Shown: positions 1-6,114, numbered from the stretch's first letter. The stretch: DNA of 9,693 nt from DATIBL01 sp035457505 (GCA_035457505.1 DATIBL010000026.1:1-9693); one strand, 5' to 3'. Notes: generated by a model not told the origin, from the sequence alone. Made by a program: numbers and translations.

Positions 1-579
1 AGCGTTCGAGGAGTCAATCATAACCGAGACACCAGGACCAACCGGGGTCACTGTGGTTCCGGTACCAGTACCGGTTCCTGTGCCCGTGCCAGTCGAGGCG
101 CACATCGCGTTCAGCTTCGCACGAGTCGCGGCACCCACGAGCCCGGTTCCAGCCGTAAGGCCGTTCGGGGTAAGGATGTCGGACGCGTACTTCTCCTGGA
201 ACTTGACCACAGCCGCCTTGGTGAGTCCACCGAAGTAGCTGGTCTCGCTGCCAGGGGAGCCTGCGCCGGATGCTGCGATCTGAGTCGCTGCATCCTTATT
301 GAGCACCTTCTGGAGATTCATCACTTCACCATCGGTCATCCCCATCTTGAGCGTCTTCGCAAAGACGTACGCACACGAGGAAGCCGACGAGCTGCCGCCT
401 GCGGTACCGAGCTGCGACTGCAGTGCGGTGACCTGAGCGAGCAGTGCCTGGATCTGCGCGGTCAACTCCTCAACGGTCGCGGCCGATGCAACGGCCGGGC
501 CCATCATGAAGAGACCTGTCGCGAGACCCACGACTCCGGAGATCGCTTTCGCGGTCTTCGAGTTTCGAAAAGTCGTCAT
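1..579 (-). CDS. Secreted peptidoglycan-binding-like (PGBD) surface protein, N-terminal part
   Basis: The frame stays open from an ATG at 579 to the left edge, giving the first 193 residues; the C-terminus is outside the window. Residues 1-33 look like a signal peptide: basic start, hydrophobic core, then AVASA-A. Residues 36-57 (VEELTAQIQALL...) form a short predicted coiled coil. Residues 69-160 resemble a PGBD fold, with the typical G-M-x-D-G-E-V-M-N-L-Q-K-V-L-N helix, the YFGGLTKAAVVKFQ helix and an ATRAKLN end. They are bracketed by Cys69 and Cys160, which could form a disulfide. A Gly-Thr repeat (about 163-176) then leads into a further, probably Ig-like, region. In CPR bacteria this arrangement is common in exported envelope proteins; the exact role is unknown. 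There is no clear Shine-Dalgarno before the start, but a perfect inverted repeat lies in the leader. Confidence 0.85.
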   Translation of the reverse strand, partial: MTTFRNSKTAKAISGVVGLATGLFMMGPAVASAATVEELTAQIQALLAQVTALQSQLGTAGGSSSASSCAYVFAKTLKMGMTDGEVMNLQKVLNKDAATQIAASGAGSPGSETSYFGGLTKAAVVKFQEKYASDILTPNGLTAGTGLVGAATRAKLNAMCASTGTGTGTGTGTGTTVTPVGPGVSVMIDSSNA

Positions 580-594
580 AGTCTGCTTGTTAAG

Positions 595-618
595 TTGTCC
601 GCCATTAGGCGCGGACAA
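595..618 (-). promoter_or_regulatory. Perfect inverted repeat in the leader of the PGBD gene
   Basis: TTGTCCGC (595-602) and GCGGACAA (611-618) are exact 8-bp complements around an 8-nt loop, ending 15 nt before the ATG. No T-run follows on the minus strand, so it is not a terminator. It could be an operator or an RNA hairpin controlling translation. Its ends carry the TGTCC/GGACA pentamers that recur around the winged-helix gene, but with wider spacing. Confidence 0.5.
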
Positions 619-897
619 AAGCGTTTACGAATAATGCACTTGAAGATGCGTGCCGCGCATTGCACGAGCTTGCACTCGCACTCTTCGCAACATACATCTC
701 TAACTAATAATCACATTTGAGATCGCACATCTTACATCGCGTGGGCGATGCACATGCACGACCGGATCCGTTCACTCTTTCGCGAGTGCTTTCGCATTCG
801 CGCATTCGTTCCGGGATCCTGATTCACTGAATACGAATAGACCAGAGTATCCGTACTTCCAATCTGGAACGACACATACTGTGCTATTCAGTTTTCA

Positions 898-1011
898 ATG
901 AACTACTTTGTGCTTTCCTCCACACTCCGCATCCCTGCGGATATCGATCACTCTGCCGCGCAAACATACAAACACGGCAAAGCGCTCGCGGAAGCACTGC
1001 ACTCATTATAG
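898..1011 (+). CDS. Possible 37-residue peptide, unsupported
   Basis: ATG at 898 to TAG at 1009-1011 encodes MNYFVLSSTLRI, then a stretch rich in Ala, His and Lys ending ALHSL. The residue mix is plausible for a small soluble protein, but there is no Shine-Dalgarno, no strong promoter and no recognised domain. It may well be chance. Confidence 0.15.
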   Translation: MNYFVLSSTLRIPADIDHSAAQTYKHGKALAEALHSL

Positions 1012-1177
1012 TATCCCGCGCAACAGTGCGCCAAATTCCGACAGCGCATTTCGTGTGGATAACATGGTTTCCATGCCTCCATCGGATGCACGTCGAGCGG
1101 GGCCAAAACGTGTGCGTGACCCTTTCCGAGTCGTGGGAGCATCATACATGACGAAGGGGTCAGGGTCAACGAAAGCG

Positions 1178-1197
1178 ATGTCCTTTATAAAGGACAT
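1178..1197. promoter_or_regulatory. 20-bp perfect palindrome, putative operator (copy 1)
   Basis: ATGTCCTTTATAAAGGACAT reads identically on both strands. Its inner 18 bp recur exactly at 1451-1468. The half-site ATGTCCTTTT recurs three times around the start codon of the winged-helix gene. A short symmetric site of this kind is typical for a dimeric DNA-binding protein; the neighbouring winged-helix protein is the obvious candidate, by inference. Confidence 0.55.
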
Positions 1198-1233
1198 AAG
1201 TTGGTCAAGATTCTTCCAGGGAATCCACCGAAA

Positions 1234-1257
1234 TGACGAACTTCTTTGTTGCGGGAA
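1234..1257 (+). repeat. Dispersed ATGGCAAACTTC-type repeat, copy A
   Basis: ATGACGAACTTCTTTGTTGC resembles the copies at 1355, 5462 and 5719. It is the most diverged of the four, with four to five differences in 20 positions. As a reading frame it would give MTNFFVAG and stop after 18 codons. Confidence 0.4.
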
Positions 1258-1354
1258 CCAATCGCCTCGTCACCATATGCAACAGATGACTCCTTCGGAC
1301 GATCGCCCCGCGTCGCGAATTTCATTCATTCCCGATGGGCTGGCGTAGCTCCTA

Positions 1355-1376
1355 CGATGGCGAGCTTCGGGGTTGC
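1355..1376 (+). repeat. Dispersed ATGGCAAACTTC-type repeat, copy B
   Basis: ATGGCGAGCTTCGGGGTTGC differs from copy C (5462) at four positions. It lies 13 bp before the first of the four tandem hairpin repeats. Confidence 0.4.
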
Positions 1377-1388
1377 GAGGAGTTCCTC

Positions 1389-1437
1389 AAATCCAAGGTC
1401 CGACCTTTTGAAATTCTTAAGGTCGGACCTTGGATTT
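1389..1437. repeat. Hairpin repeat H1 (19-bp perfect stem)
   Basis: The arm 1389-1407 is an exact reverse complement of 1419-1437, with an 11-nt loop (TTGAAATTCTT). The arms contain AAGGTCCGACCTT and AAGGTCGGACCTT, each itself an AAGGT/ACCTT inverted repeat, so the DNA could fold as one long hairpin or two short ones. No T-run follows on either side. Confidence 0.85.
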
Positions 1438-1450
1438 TGAATAGGTTCTC

Positions 1451-1468
1451 TGTCCTTTATAAAGGACA
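1451..1468. promoter_or_regulatory. 18-bp perfect palindrome, putative operator (copy 2)
   Basis: TGTCCTTTATAAAGGACA is identical to the core of the palindrome at 1178-1197, with different flanks. It sits between hairpin repeats H1 and H2, about 190 bp beyond the stop codon of the winged-helix gene. Confidence 0.55.
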
Positions 1469-1481
1469 TTTCGGTGCTTCT

Positions 1482-1538
1482 TCTCAACACAAGACCAGAC
1501 CTTTTAAAAAATTCTTAAGGTCTGGTCTTGTGTTGAGA
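1482..1538. repeat. Hairpin repeat H2 (22-bp perfect stem)
   Basis: The arm 1482-1503 pairs exactly with 1517-1538 across a 13-nt AT-rich loop (TTAAAAAATTCTT). The inner stem ends with ...CCTT/AAGG as in H1, but the outer stem (TCTCAACACAAGACC) is entirely different in sequence and still perfectly complementary. This is the longest stem in the family. Confidence 0.85.
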
Positions 1539-1542
1539 GAGG

Positions 1543-1578
1543 AGGTTCAACCTTTTTGAAATTCCCAAGGTTGAACCT
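1543..1578. repeat. Hairpin repeat H3 (12-bp perfect stem)
   Basis: AGGTTCAACCTT (1543-1554) pairs with AAGGTTGAACCT (1567-1578) across the loop TTTGAAATTCCC. The stem centre is TTCAA where H1 has TCCGA, and both arms have changed together. Confidence 0.8.
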
Positions 1579-1591
1579 TGAACTTGTACGA

Positions 1592-1626
1592 GGTCCTCTG
1601 GCAGCCCTTTTGAATTCCAGAGGACC
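1592..1626. repeat. Hairpin repeat H4 (10-bp perfect stem, degenerate core)
   Basis: GGTCCTCTGG (1592-1601) pairs with CCAGAGGACC (1617-1626). The 15-nt loop keeps the family's CCCTTTTGAATT, but the AAGGT core is lost. It lies 30 bp past the stop codon of the winged-helix gene, so a transcript of that gene would read H4, H3, H2, H1 in turn. Confidence 0.65.
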
Positions 1627-1656
1627 GCCCGAGGATTCGTGTTTTGAATCACTCTA

Positions 1657-2739
1657 TTATATAGACGCGCCGGGCTTGAGAGAGTAGCGGCTCCATCGAC
1701 GCTCGCCTTTCTTCTGGAGCGTACCGTCGGCAACCATTGCGAGCAGCTCGCGCTGGACCGTCTTCTCGCTCACGCCTGGAATCCCCTTTTGGATATCTTT
1801 GACCGTCAGATCACGCGAGTGGCGCAGGAGTGTGAGGATGATCTTGCGGCGATCATCCTTCCCTGCGCGATCGTGGGTCGCGTCGTGATCGCGATGCGGA
1901 GCGTTCACCGACTCCGACTTCTTTGCAGGTGCAGGAGTTTGATGTGCGACCGGAGAGACGCTTGGCCGCGCATCAAAGCGGGCAACCGGAGCTGCGACCT
2001 TCTGCTCGATGGGAGCGATCATCTGCGGCACAACTCGCGGCGTCATCGCCGGGGCTGCCGCACGAGGTGACTCCGCTACTCTCGAAATCGGCGTCGGGCT
2101 ATCGGACATTGTCCGTGATGTATCGGACATCGAACGATCGACGCGCTCTTCCTTTGCGCGGACTTCGATCGGGCGGACCGGGGTACTCTCTTTCGGAGTT
2201 ATATGCGGCTCGTTGATCGACGCGGTATCCATGCGAGACTCCTCGACATGGGTCTGCTCAGGAAGCGAGATGTTTTCCTTCGGCAGGCGTGCGGTATCGA
2301 TCGCAAAGAATCGCTCAGTGAGCGCCAGCGTGCGAACTGGGAACGCACGCTCAGATGCAGTGCGTTCAGCCTCGAGCATCTCTCGGAGTGCAACATACTC
2401 GCGACGCACGATCGCAGCATTCATTTCGGAGATCAACTTCGCTGCGCGAGCGATGTCGAGCAGACTCCCCACTCGCTCGATCCCCTTTTCGGCCAACCGA
2501 AGGATCACAGAACGGTCACTCTCGGAAGATGCACGAGCGTGTCCGATATTGGACAAGACACTGATGCCTTCCTCGCGCAGCTTCCATCGCAGCGCATCTC
2601 GCTCCTCCATGATGTCCGAGATGAGATACACCGCTGTTGCAAGCTTCTCTGCCTTTCGCTCCGCAAAGGCCAAAGCATTCACACGGGTTTCCGTGCGCTC
2701 AAGATCACTATGATGTCCTTTTGAATTAGCCTCGTTCAT
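1657..2739 (-). CDS. Winged-helix DNA-binding protein with helical N-terminal domain
   Basis: A 360-residue protein in three parts. Residues 22-130 are predicted mostly helical (ERKAEKLATAVYLISDIM, DALRWKLREEGISVLS), a domain type I associate with uncharacterised CPR proteins. Residues 150-295 are a Pro/Ala/Ser-rich, low-complexity linker. Residues 296-356 form a winged helix-turn-helix of DeoR-like type: RRKIILTLLRHSRDLTVKDI, then GVSEKTVQRELLAMVADGTLQ as turn and recognition helix, then a KKGERRWSRYSL wing. I infer a transcription regulator or nucleoid-associated DNA binder; the target is unknown. The ATG at 2739 is chosen because it follows a strong promoter; the AAAGGA just before it is too close to be a good Shine-Dalgarno. 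It is divergent from ftsK. ATGTCCTTTT half-sites at 2713, 2738 and (imperfect) 2760 suggest autoregulation. Confidence 0.85.
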   Translation of the reverse strand: MNEANSKGHHSDLERTETRVNALAFAERKAEKLATAVYLISDIMEERDALRWKLREEGISVLSNIGHARASSESDRSVILRLAEKGIERVGSLLDIARAAKLISEMNAAIVRREYVALREMLEAERTASERAFPVRTLALTERFFAIDTARLPKENISLPEQTHVEESRMDTASINEPHITPKESTPVRPIEVRAKEERVDRSMSDTSRTMSDSPTPISRVAESPRAAAPAMTPRVVPQMIAPIEQKVAAPVARFDARPSVSPVAHQTPAPAKKSESVNAPHRDHDATHDRAGKDDRRKIILTLLRHSRDLTVKDIQKGIPGVSEKTVQRELLAMVADGTLQKKGERRWSRYSLKPGASI

Positions 2740-2770
2740 GTCCTTTTTGTGGTCCGTACATGTCTTTTAT
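2713..2770 (-). promoter_or_regulatory. Three ATGTCCTTTT half-sites around the start of the winged-helix gene
   Basis: ATGTCCTTTT occurs at 2713-2722 and 2738-2747, and an imperfect copy, ATGTCTTTTA, at 2760-2769. They are spaced 25 and 22 bp apart in the same orientation. They match one half of the 18-bp palindromes at 1178 and 1451. Lying just downstream of the transcription start, they would be placed for repression by the gene's own product (inference). Confidence 0.45.
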
Positions 2771-2779
2771 GGTCGAATA

Positions 2780-2807
2780 ATTATACAATATCATTTACAA
2801 TCGTCAA
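2780..2807 (-). promoter_or_regulatory. Sigma-70-type promoter of the winged-helix gene
   Basis: On the minus strand TTGACG (2807-2802) is followed after 16 bp by a perfect TATAAT (2785-2780). Transcription would start near 2773, giving a leader of about 35 nt. This is one of the best promoter matches in the window. Confidence 0.75.
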
Positions 2808-3015
2808 GCGACTCCATGCTCGCTTCGCCGACCTGTCCAAATGCAGAGAGTACGAATCTGTTGTGTCCTATACTACTCAGGTCTTTCTGATTGTCCAATC
2901 AAGGACTTTGACGGACAGGAAACTTTGACCTTGTCGAGTGCACGATATTTGAGATCCGGGCTCAAACATTGTGGGAGCAGAATCTCAGGGCGGCCCAGGA
3001 GTACGTCGCATCTCT

Positions 3016-3060
3016 TCCAAGGTTCAACCTTTTTTAAAATTCTCAAGGTTGAGCCTTGGA
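3016..3060. repeat. Hairpin repeat H5 in the ftsK leader (16-bp stem with one G-U)
   Basis: TCCAAGGTTCAACCTT (3016-3031) pairs with AAGGTTGAGCCTTGGA (3045-3060) across a 13-nt loop, TTTTAAAATTCTC. The only departure from perfect complementarity is a T-G pair, which would still pair in RNA. It ends 63 nt before the ftsK start, where it would lie in the mRNA leader if transcription starts upstream. Confidence 0.8.
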
Positions 3061-3123
3061 ATAAACCGGAACACGCATCAAGAGAAAGACATGGTAATAT
3101 TGGAGCGTTACACTCAATTTCCT

Positions 3124-5448
3124 ATGGCACGAACACTGGCAAGAAAGAAACCGCGACGGGACACCCGTTCACGACAGAGCATCGAAACGCAGAGACCCTC
3201 GCGCGCACCGCGACCAGGATTCTGGAAAGGACTTCGCGATGAGACCCGCAACTCGATCATCGGAATTCTCTTCTTTATCATCGGCATTGTCCTTCTCGGT
3301 GCCGCGTGGGGACCCGGCGGATTTCTCGGCGAAAAACTCTACCTCGGCGTGCACTTTCTCTTCGGGATCGGATACTATCTCCTCCCCCTCCTCTCGTTCA
3401 TCCTCGGATGGAATTTCTTCCGCGCAGGCGGACACAACCTTCCGACTCCGTCGCTCGTCGCGTCGCCGTTCTTCGTCACATCATCACTCGGACTTCTTTC
3501 GCTCTGGAATCTCTCTCCGGCGCTCACCGGCGGATTTATCGGCACCTATGTCGCGAAGCCGATGGTCATCCTCTTCGCCCCGGTACTCGCGGGAGTGATC
3601 TTGCTCGCGGTCTTCGTGATCGCGATCCTCATGCTCTTTGACATGCCGCTTCGACTCGGATTCCTCTTCGGCTTCCTCGAATATCTCAAGCGCGCGAAAC
3701 ATGACGCCGACGAAGAGATCGACGACGCGCAATTTGCGGGTGCGGATGAGGACGACGAAGAGGGCGAGGTCGAAGTGATCGATCTCAAAGCCGAGGCCGA
3801 CCGCACGCGAGCGATCCAGGAAGAAGAGCAGGCGGAGAAAGAAGCCGAGGGTCCTGCCGAGCCGCGTATCGCGGAGCCGATCACGAATGCCGCGCGCAAG
3901 GGTGCTGCCGGGGCAACCTTCCGCTTCAATCAGATCGCGCACCGCGAGTATGTCGCGCCGCCGCTCTCGCTGCTTGCTAATGACAAGGGCAAGCCGGGCT
4001 ACGGCGACATCAAGGCAAACGCGAACATCATCAAACGCACGCTGGCGAACTTCGGGATCGAAGTCGAGATGGATGAAGTCTCGATCGGACCGTCGATCAC
4101 CCGCTATGCACTCAAGCCCGCTGAAGGTGTCCGCCTCTCGAAGATCACCGCGCTCCAGCACGACCTCGAACTCGCGCTCGCGGCTGCACCGATCCGCATC
4201 GAGGCGCCGATCCCCGGGAAGTCGCTCGTCGGAATCGAAATGCCAAACTCGGTGAAATCGACCGTGGGTCTCGGTACGCTCCTCTCCGACCCGGAGTGGG
4301 CAGGCAGTCCGAACCCGCTCTTCGTCCCCCTCGGCAAGGGCATCTCCGGCATCGCGCAGTTCATGAACATCACCAAGATGCCGCACGTGCTCGTCGCGGG
4401 TGCGACCGGATCCGGAAAGTCGGTCACGATCCACAACATCATCACCTCGCTTCTCTACCGCAACTCCCCCGAGCAGCTGCGCTTCATCATGATCGACCCG
4501 AAGCGCGTCGAGCTCACGCTCTATAACGGCATCCCGCATCTGCTCACCCCGGTCATCACCGAGGCAAAGAAAACGATCCTCACGCTCAAATGGGCGACCA
4601 AGGAAATGGATCGCCGATACGACCTGCTCCAGGAGACGAAATCGCGCGACATCCACTCGTACCACCAGAACATCCTCTCTCCTGCGCTCGAGAAGTATGA
4701 CAAGCAGTATGCAGGACGCGACGACGACGAAGCGCACGCGGCCGAAGATGCGCTGCCGGAGCTCATGCCGTATATCGTCATCATTATCGACGAGTTGGCA
4801 GACCTCATGCAGGCATACCCGCGCGAACTCGAAAGCGCGATCGTCCGACTCGCACAGATGTCGCGTGCGGTCGGCATCCATCTCGTCCTCTCGACGCAGC
4901 GCCCAAGCGTGAACGTGATCACCGGCCTCATCAAGGCGAATATCCCCGCCCGCATCGCGCTCCAAGTGGCCTCGCAGATCGACTCACGCACGATCCTCGA
5001 TATGGCAGGAGCAGAGAACCTCCTTGGGGCTGGCGATATGCTCTACCTGTCCGCCGAAATGCCGAAACCGGTGCGCCTCCAGAGCGCGTTCATTTCGGAG
5101 AACGAGGTGAAGACGGTCGTGAAATTTCTCAAGGATCACTACGACGGGACGCTTGGCGACGAACTCGTGGTCGGCGGACAGGAAGGATCGGGCCCGAGCA
5201 GCATTTTTGGGACCATTGAGGTGGGCTCCAGCGACGATTCAGAAGATGACGAAAAGTATGAAGAAGCGAAACGGCTAGTGATCGAATCGCAGCGGGCCTC
5301 CACCTCATTCCTCCAGCGCCGGCTTGGTCTCGGATACGCGCGCGCCGCACGAATGGTAGACCTCCTCGAGGAGCGCGGCGTTGTCGGCCCTGGCGATGGT
5401 GCGAAGCCGAGAGATGTGCTCATGCGGCCCGGCGACACCGACGTCTAG
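3124..5448 (+). CDS. ftsK: DNA translocase FtsK/SpoIIIE
   Basis: A 774-residue protein. FtsK is a septum-anchored, ATP-driven DNA pump that moves the chromosome terminus during division and, in many bacteria, triggers XerCD dimer resolution. After a basic N-terminus come four membrane segments (about 43-62, 76-95, 110-130, 147-172), then an acidic Asp/Glu-rich linker (about 193-260). The alpha/beta motor follows: Walker A GATGSGKS at 426-433, Walker B YIVIIIDELADL at 550-561 (Asp556-Glu557), LSTQRPSVNVITG and the SQIDSRTILD element. A short gamma winged helix lies near 708-771 (FLQRRLGLGYARAARMVDLLEERG). All key motifs are present, and the linker is short compared with E. coli. The frame is open back to 2971, but I prefer ATG 3124 (MARTLARKK) because upstream codons cross hairpin H5. 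There is no Shine-Dalgarno; the ATG follows TTTCCT, as recA's follows CTCTCCT. Confidence 0.95.
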   Translation: MARTLARKKPRRDTRSRQSIETQRPSRAPRPGFWKGLRDETRNSIIGILFFIIGIVLLGAAWGPGGFLGEKLYLGVHFLFGIGYYLLPLLSFILGWNFFRAGGHNLPTPSLVASPFFVTSSLGLLSLWNLSPALTGGFIGTYVAKPMVILFAPVLAGVILLAVFVIAILMLFDMPLRLGFLFGFLEYLKRAKHDADEEIDDAQFAGADEDDEEGEVEVIDLKAEADRTRAIQEEEQAEKEAEGPAEPRIAEPITNAARKGAAGATFRFNQIAHREYVAPPLSLLANDKGKPGYGDIKANANIIKRTLANFGIEVEMDEVSIGPSITRYALKPAEGVRLSKITALQHDLELALAAAPIRIEAPIPGKSLVGIEMPNSVKSTVGLGTLLSDPEWAGSPNPLFVPLGKGISGIAQFMNITKMPHVLVAGATGSGKSVTIHNIITSLLYRNSPEQLRFIMIDPKRVELTLYNGIPHLLTPVITEAKKTILTLKWATKEMDRRYDLLQETKSRDIHSYHQNILSPALEKYDKQYAGRDDDEAHAAEDALPELMPYIVIIIDELADLMQAYPRELESAIVRLAQMSRAVGIHLVLSTQRPSVNVITGLIKANIPARIALQVASQIDSRTILDMAGAENLLGAGDMLYLSAEMPKPVRLQSAFISENEVKTVVKFLKDHYDGTLGDELVVGGQEGSGPSSIFGTIEVGSSDDSEDDEKYEEAKRLVIESQRASTSFLQRRLGLGYARAARMVDLLEERGVVGPGDGAKPRDVLMRPGDTDV

Positions 5449-5669
5449 CAGAACTCCTGGGATGGCAAACTTCTGCGTTGCTGCTCCCTACGGGAGCTGT
5501 CCACTTACTGGATCTTTTCTGTCGCTACGCTCAGAAAAGCTCACAATAAGTCTTGCGGCGCTCCATGTTTTCGCGCCTCACCCCGCAAGTCCTGTCGAAA
5601 TATACGACATATTCCTCCAGGACATTGCCACCCCACGCCTTGAATTTTGCTCATCCACAGGAGTTCTGC
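5448..5669 (+). other. 222-nt folded element closed by a 12-bp inverted repeat
   Basis: GCAGAACTCCTG (5448-5459) and CAGGAGTTCTGC (5658-5669) are exact complements. Between them lie further perfect short hairpins: 5483-5488/5492-5497 (GCTCCC), 5514-5521/5532-5539 (CTTTTCTG), 5552-5558/5583-5589 (CTTGCGG) and 5589-5594/5618-5623 (GTCCTG), the last with a nested TGTCG/CGACA. The closing stem starts on the last base of the ftsK stop codon. It could be a structured RNA at the ftsK 3' end or a small non-autonomous inverted-repeat element. I see no target duplication and no known RNA family. The reading frame inside (MANFCVAAPYG...) does not look like a real protein. Confidence 0.45.
5462..5481 (+). 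repeat. Dispersed ATGGCAAACTTC-type repeat, copy C
   Basis: ATGGCAAACTTCTGCGTTGC is the copy closest to the consensus of the four. It lies 14 bp after the ftsK stop, inside the folded element. Confidence 0.5.
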
Positions 5670-5718
5670 CCGGCTGAATTCTTGAAGGCTCAATAGAAGA
5701 ACCAGGACGAAAGGAAGG

Positions 5719-5738
5719 ATAGCAAACTTCCGCGTAGC
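5719..5738 (+). repeat. Dispersed ATGGCAAACTTC-type repeat, copy D
   Basis: ATAGCAAACTTCCGCGTAGC differs from copy C at three positions. The initial ATG has become ATA, so conservation is not for a start codon here. It is followed 20 bp later by the terminator at 5756-5784. Confidence 0.5.
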
Positions 5739-5755
5739 AACGACTTTCTGGAATG

Positions 5756-5784
5756 AAAAAGAGGGCCAGGTGACTGGTCCTCTT
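5756..5784 (-). terminator. Rho-independent terminator for the small minus-strand ORF
   Basis: On the minus strand AAGAGGACCAG, loop TCAC, CTGGCCCTCTT (one G-T pair, 5784-5759) is followed by T residues (5760-5756). The first base of the stem is the last base of the stop codon of the 5784-5981 ORF. Confidence 0.6.
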
Positions 5785-5981
5785 CATTTCTTCGCGCTTC
5801 CGCGGCATCTCGCGCGCTTTTGGCGGCGCACTTTATCAGCTCGGCGCTTTTCGGCGGCGACTCCCCTTCCTTTGAGCGGGATCGCACTGCCTTCCGGCGG
5901 GAGATATTCGAACAGCCCTCTCGGATTCCCCATCGATGAAAGACAGAGTGCAATCGCGATCGCAAGCATGTTGCTTCTCAT
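5784..5981 (-). CDS. Small basic hypothetical protein, possibly exported
   Basis: A 65-residue frame from ATG 5981. The start MRSNMLAIAIALCLSSMG resembles a short signal peptide or membrane anchor. The second half is strongly basic (AEKRRADKVRRQKRARCRGSAKK). A GAGGG lies four bases before the ATG, and the stop codon abuts a good minus-strand terminator; these are the main reasons to believe it. No domain is recognised. The Lys/Arg-rich tail can also arise from noncoding GC-rich DNA, so it stays tentative. Confidence 0.4.
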   Translation of the reverse strand: MRSNMLAIAIALCLSSMGNPRGLFEYLPPEGSAIPLKGRGVAAEKRRADKVRRQKRARCRGSAKK

Positions 5982-6059
5982 TCGACCCTCGCAGACAAGA
6001 ACACACCCAAACCAGGGCAATGGTATCGGATGAATACGAACAGGGCAAATCGCTCAGTC

Positions 6060-6105
6060 CCCTCTCAAGGTCCGTGCTGGAATCCAAGGTCGGACCTTGA
6101 GAGGG
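6060..6105. repeat. Hairpin repeat H6 (15-bp perfect stem)
   Basis: CCCTCTCAAGGTCCG (6060-6074) pairs exactly with CGGACCTTGAGAGGG (6091-6105). The 16-nt loop (TGCTGGAATCCAAGGT) looks like a decayed form of the family's inner part, and AAGGTCGGACCTT is intact on the right side (6086-6098). It lies 9 bp past the stop of the 6115-6357 gene. With no T-run it is not a standard terminator. Confidence 0.75.
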
Positions 6106-6114
6106 TTGGAAGGA

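Larger units (their letters stand above)
580..1656. other. Long intergenic spacer without a convincing gene
   Basis: The open frames here have composition unlike proteins and no initiation signals. The region holds the leader hairpin of the PGBD gene, two identical 18-bp palindromes, four large hairpin repeats (1389-1626) and two copies of the ATGGCAAACTTC-type repeat. A 37-codon frame at 898-1011 (MNYFVLSSTLRI...) is the only stretch that reads a little like a peptide. The spacer separates two minus-strand genes, the winged-helix gene upstream and the PGBD gene downstream. Confidence 0.7.
2740..3123. other. Divergent spacer between the winged-helix gene and ftsK
   Basis: It holds the promoter of the minus-strand gene, then a stretch with TGTCC at 2834, 2864 and 2892 and GGACA at 2913, then hairpin H5, then the ftsK start. 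I find no convincing -10/-35 pair for ftsK. The frames open here, including the 5' extension of the ftsK frame to 2971, cross the hairpin and read unlike protein. Confidence 0.6.

Noticed and set aside
53..238. Frame encoding a (Val-Pro)n run near the left edge
   Set aside because: Antisense reading of the Gly-Thr repeat of the PGBD protein.
1054..1062. TGTGGATAA, a perfect DnaA box
   Set aside because: A single copy; no cluster of boxes, AT-rich unwinding element or dnaA/dnaN nearby to support an origin.
908..1348. 146-codon plus-strand frame in the long spacer
   Set aside because: Low-complexity basic composition, runs through the 20-bp palindrome and repeat copy A, no Shine-Dalgarno or promoter.
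1389..1626. Tandem hairpins as CRISPR array or as simple terminators
   Set aside because: Stems differ in sequence, there are no regular spacers or cas genes, and no T-runs follow the stems.
2009..2713. 234-codon plus-strand frame opposite the winged-helix gene
   Set aside because: Ser/Arg-rich antisense shadow with no initiation signal.
2971..3123. 5' extension of the ftsK frame
   Set aside because: Would add 51 residues encoded partly by the hairpin repeat; MARTLARKK at 3124 is a more typical FtsK start. ATG 3091 remains a weaker alternative.
2841..3242. 133-codon frame upstream of and overlapping ftsK
   Set aside because: Crosses hairpin H5 and overlaps the ftsK start out of frame; residue composition unlike protein.
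3484..4965. 493-codon minus-strand open frame opposite ftsK
   Set aside because: Antisense shadow of a clear ftsK: Arg/Asp/Glu-dominated composition, no domain, explained by codon bias of the + strand gene.
5381..5677. 98-codon plus-strand frame after ftsK
   Set aside because: Overlaps the ftsK end and the folded inverted-repeat element; no protein-like pattern.
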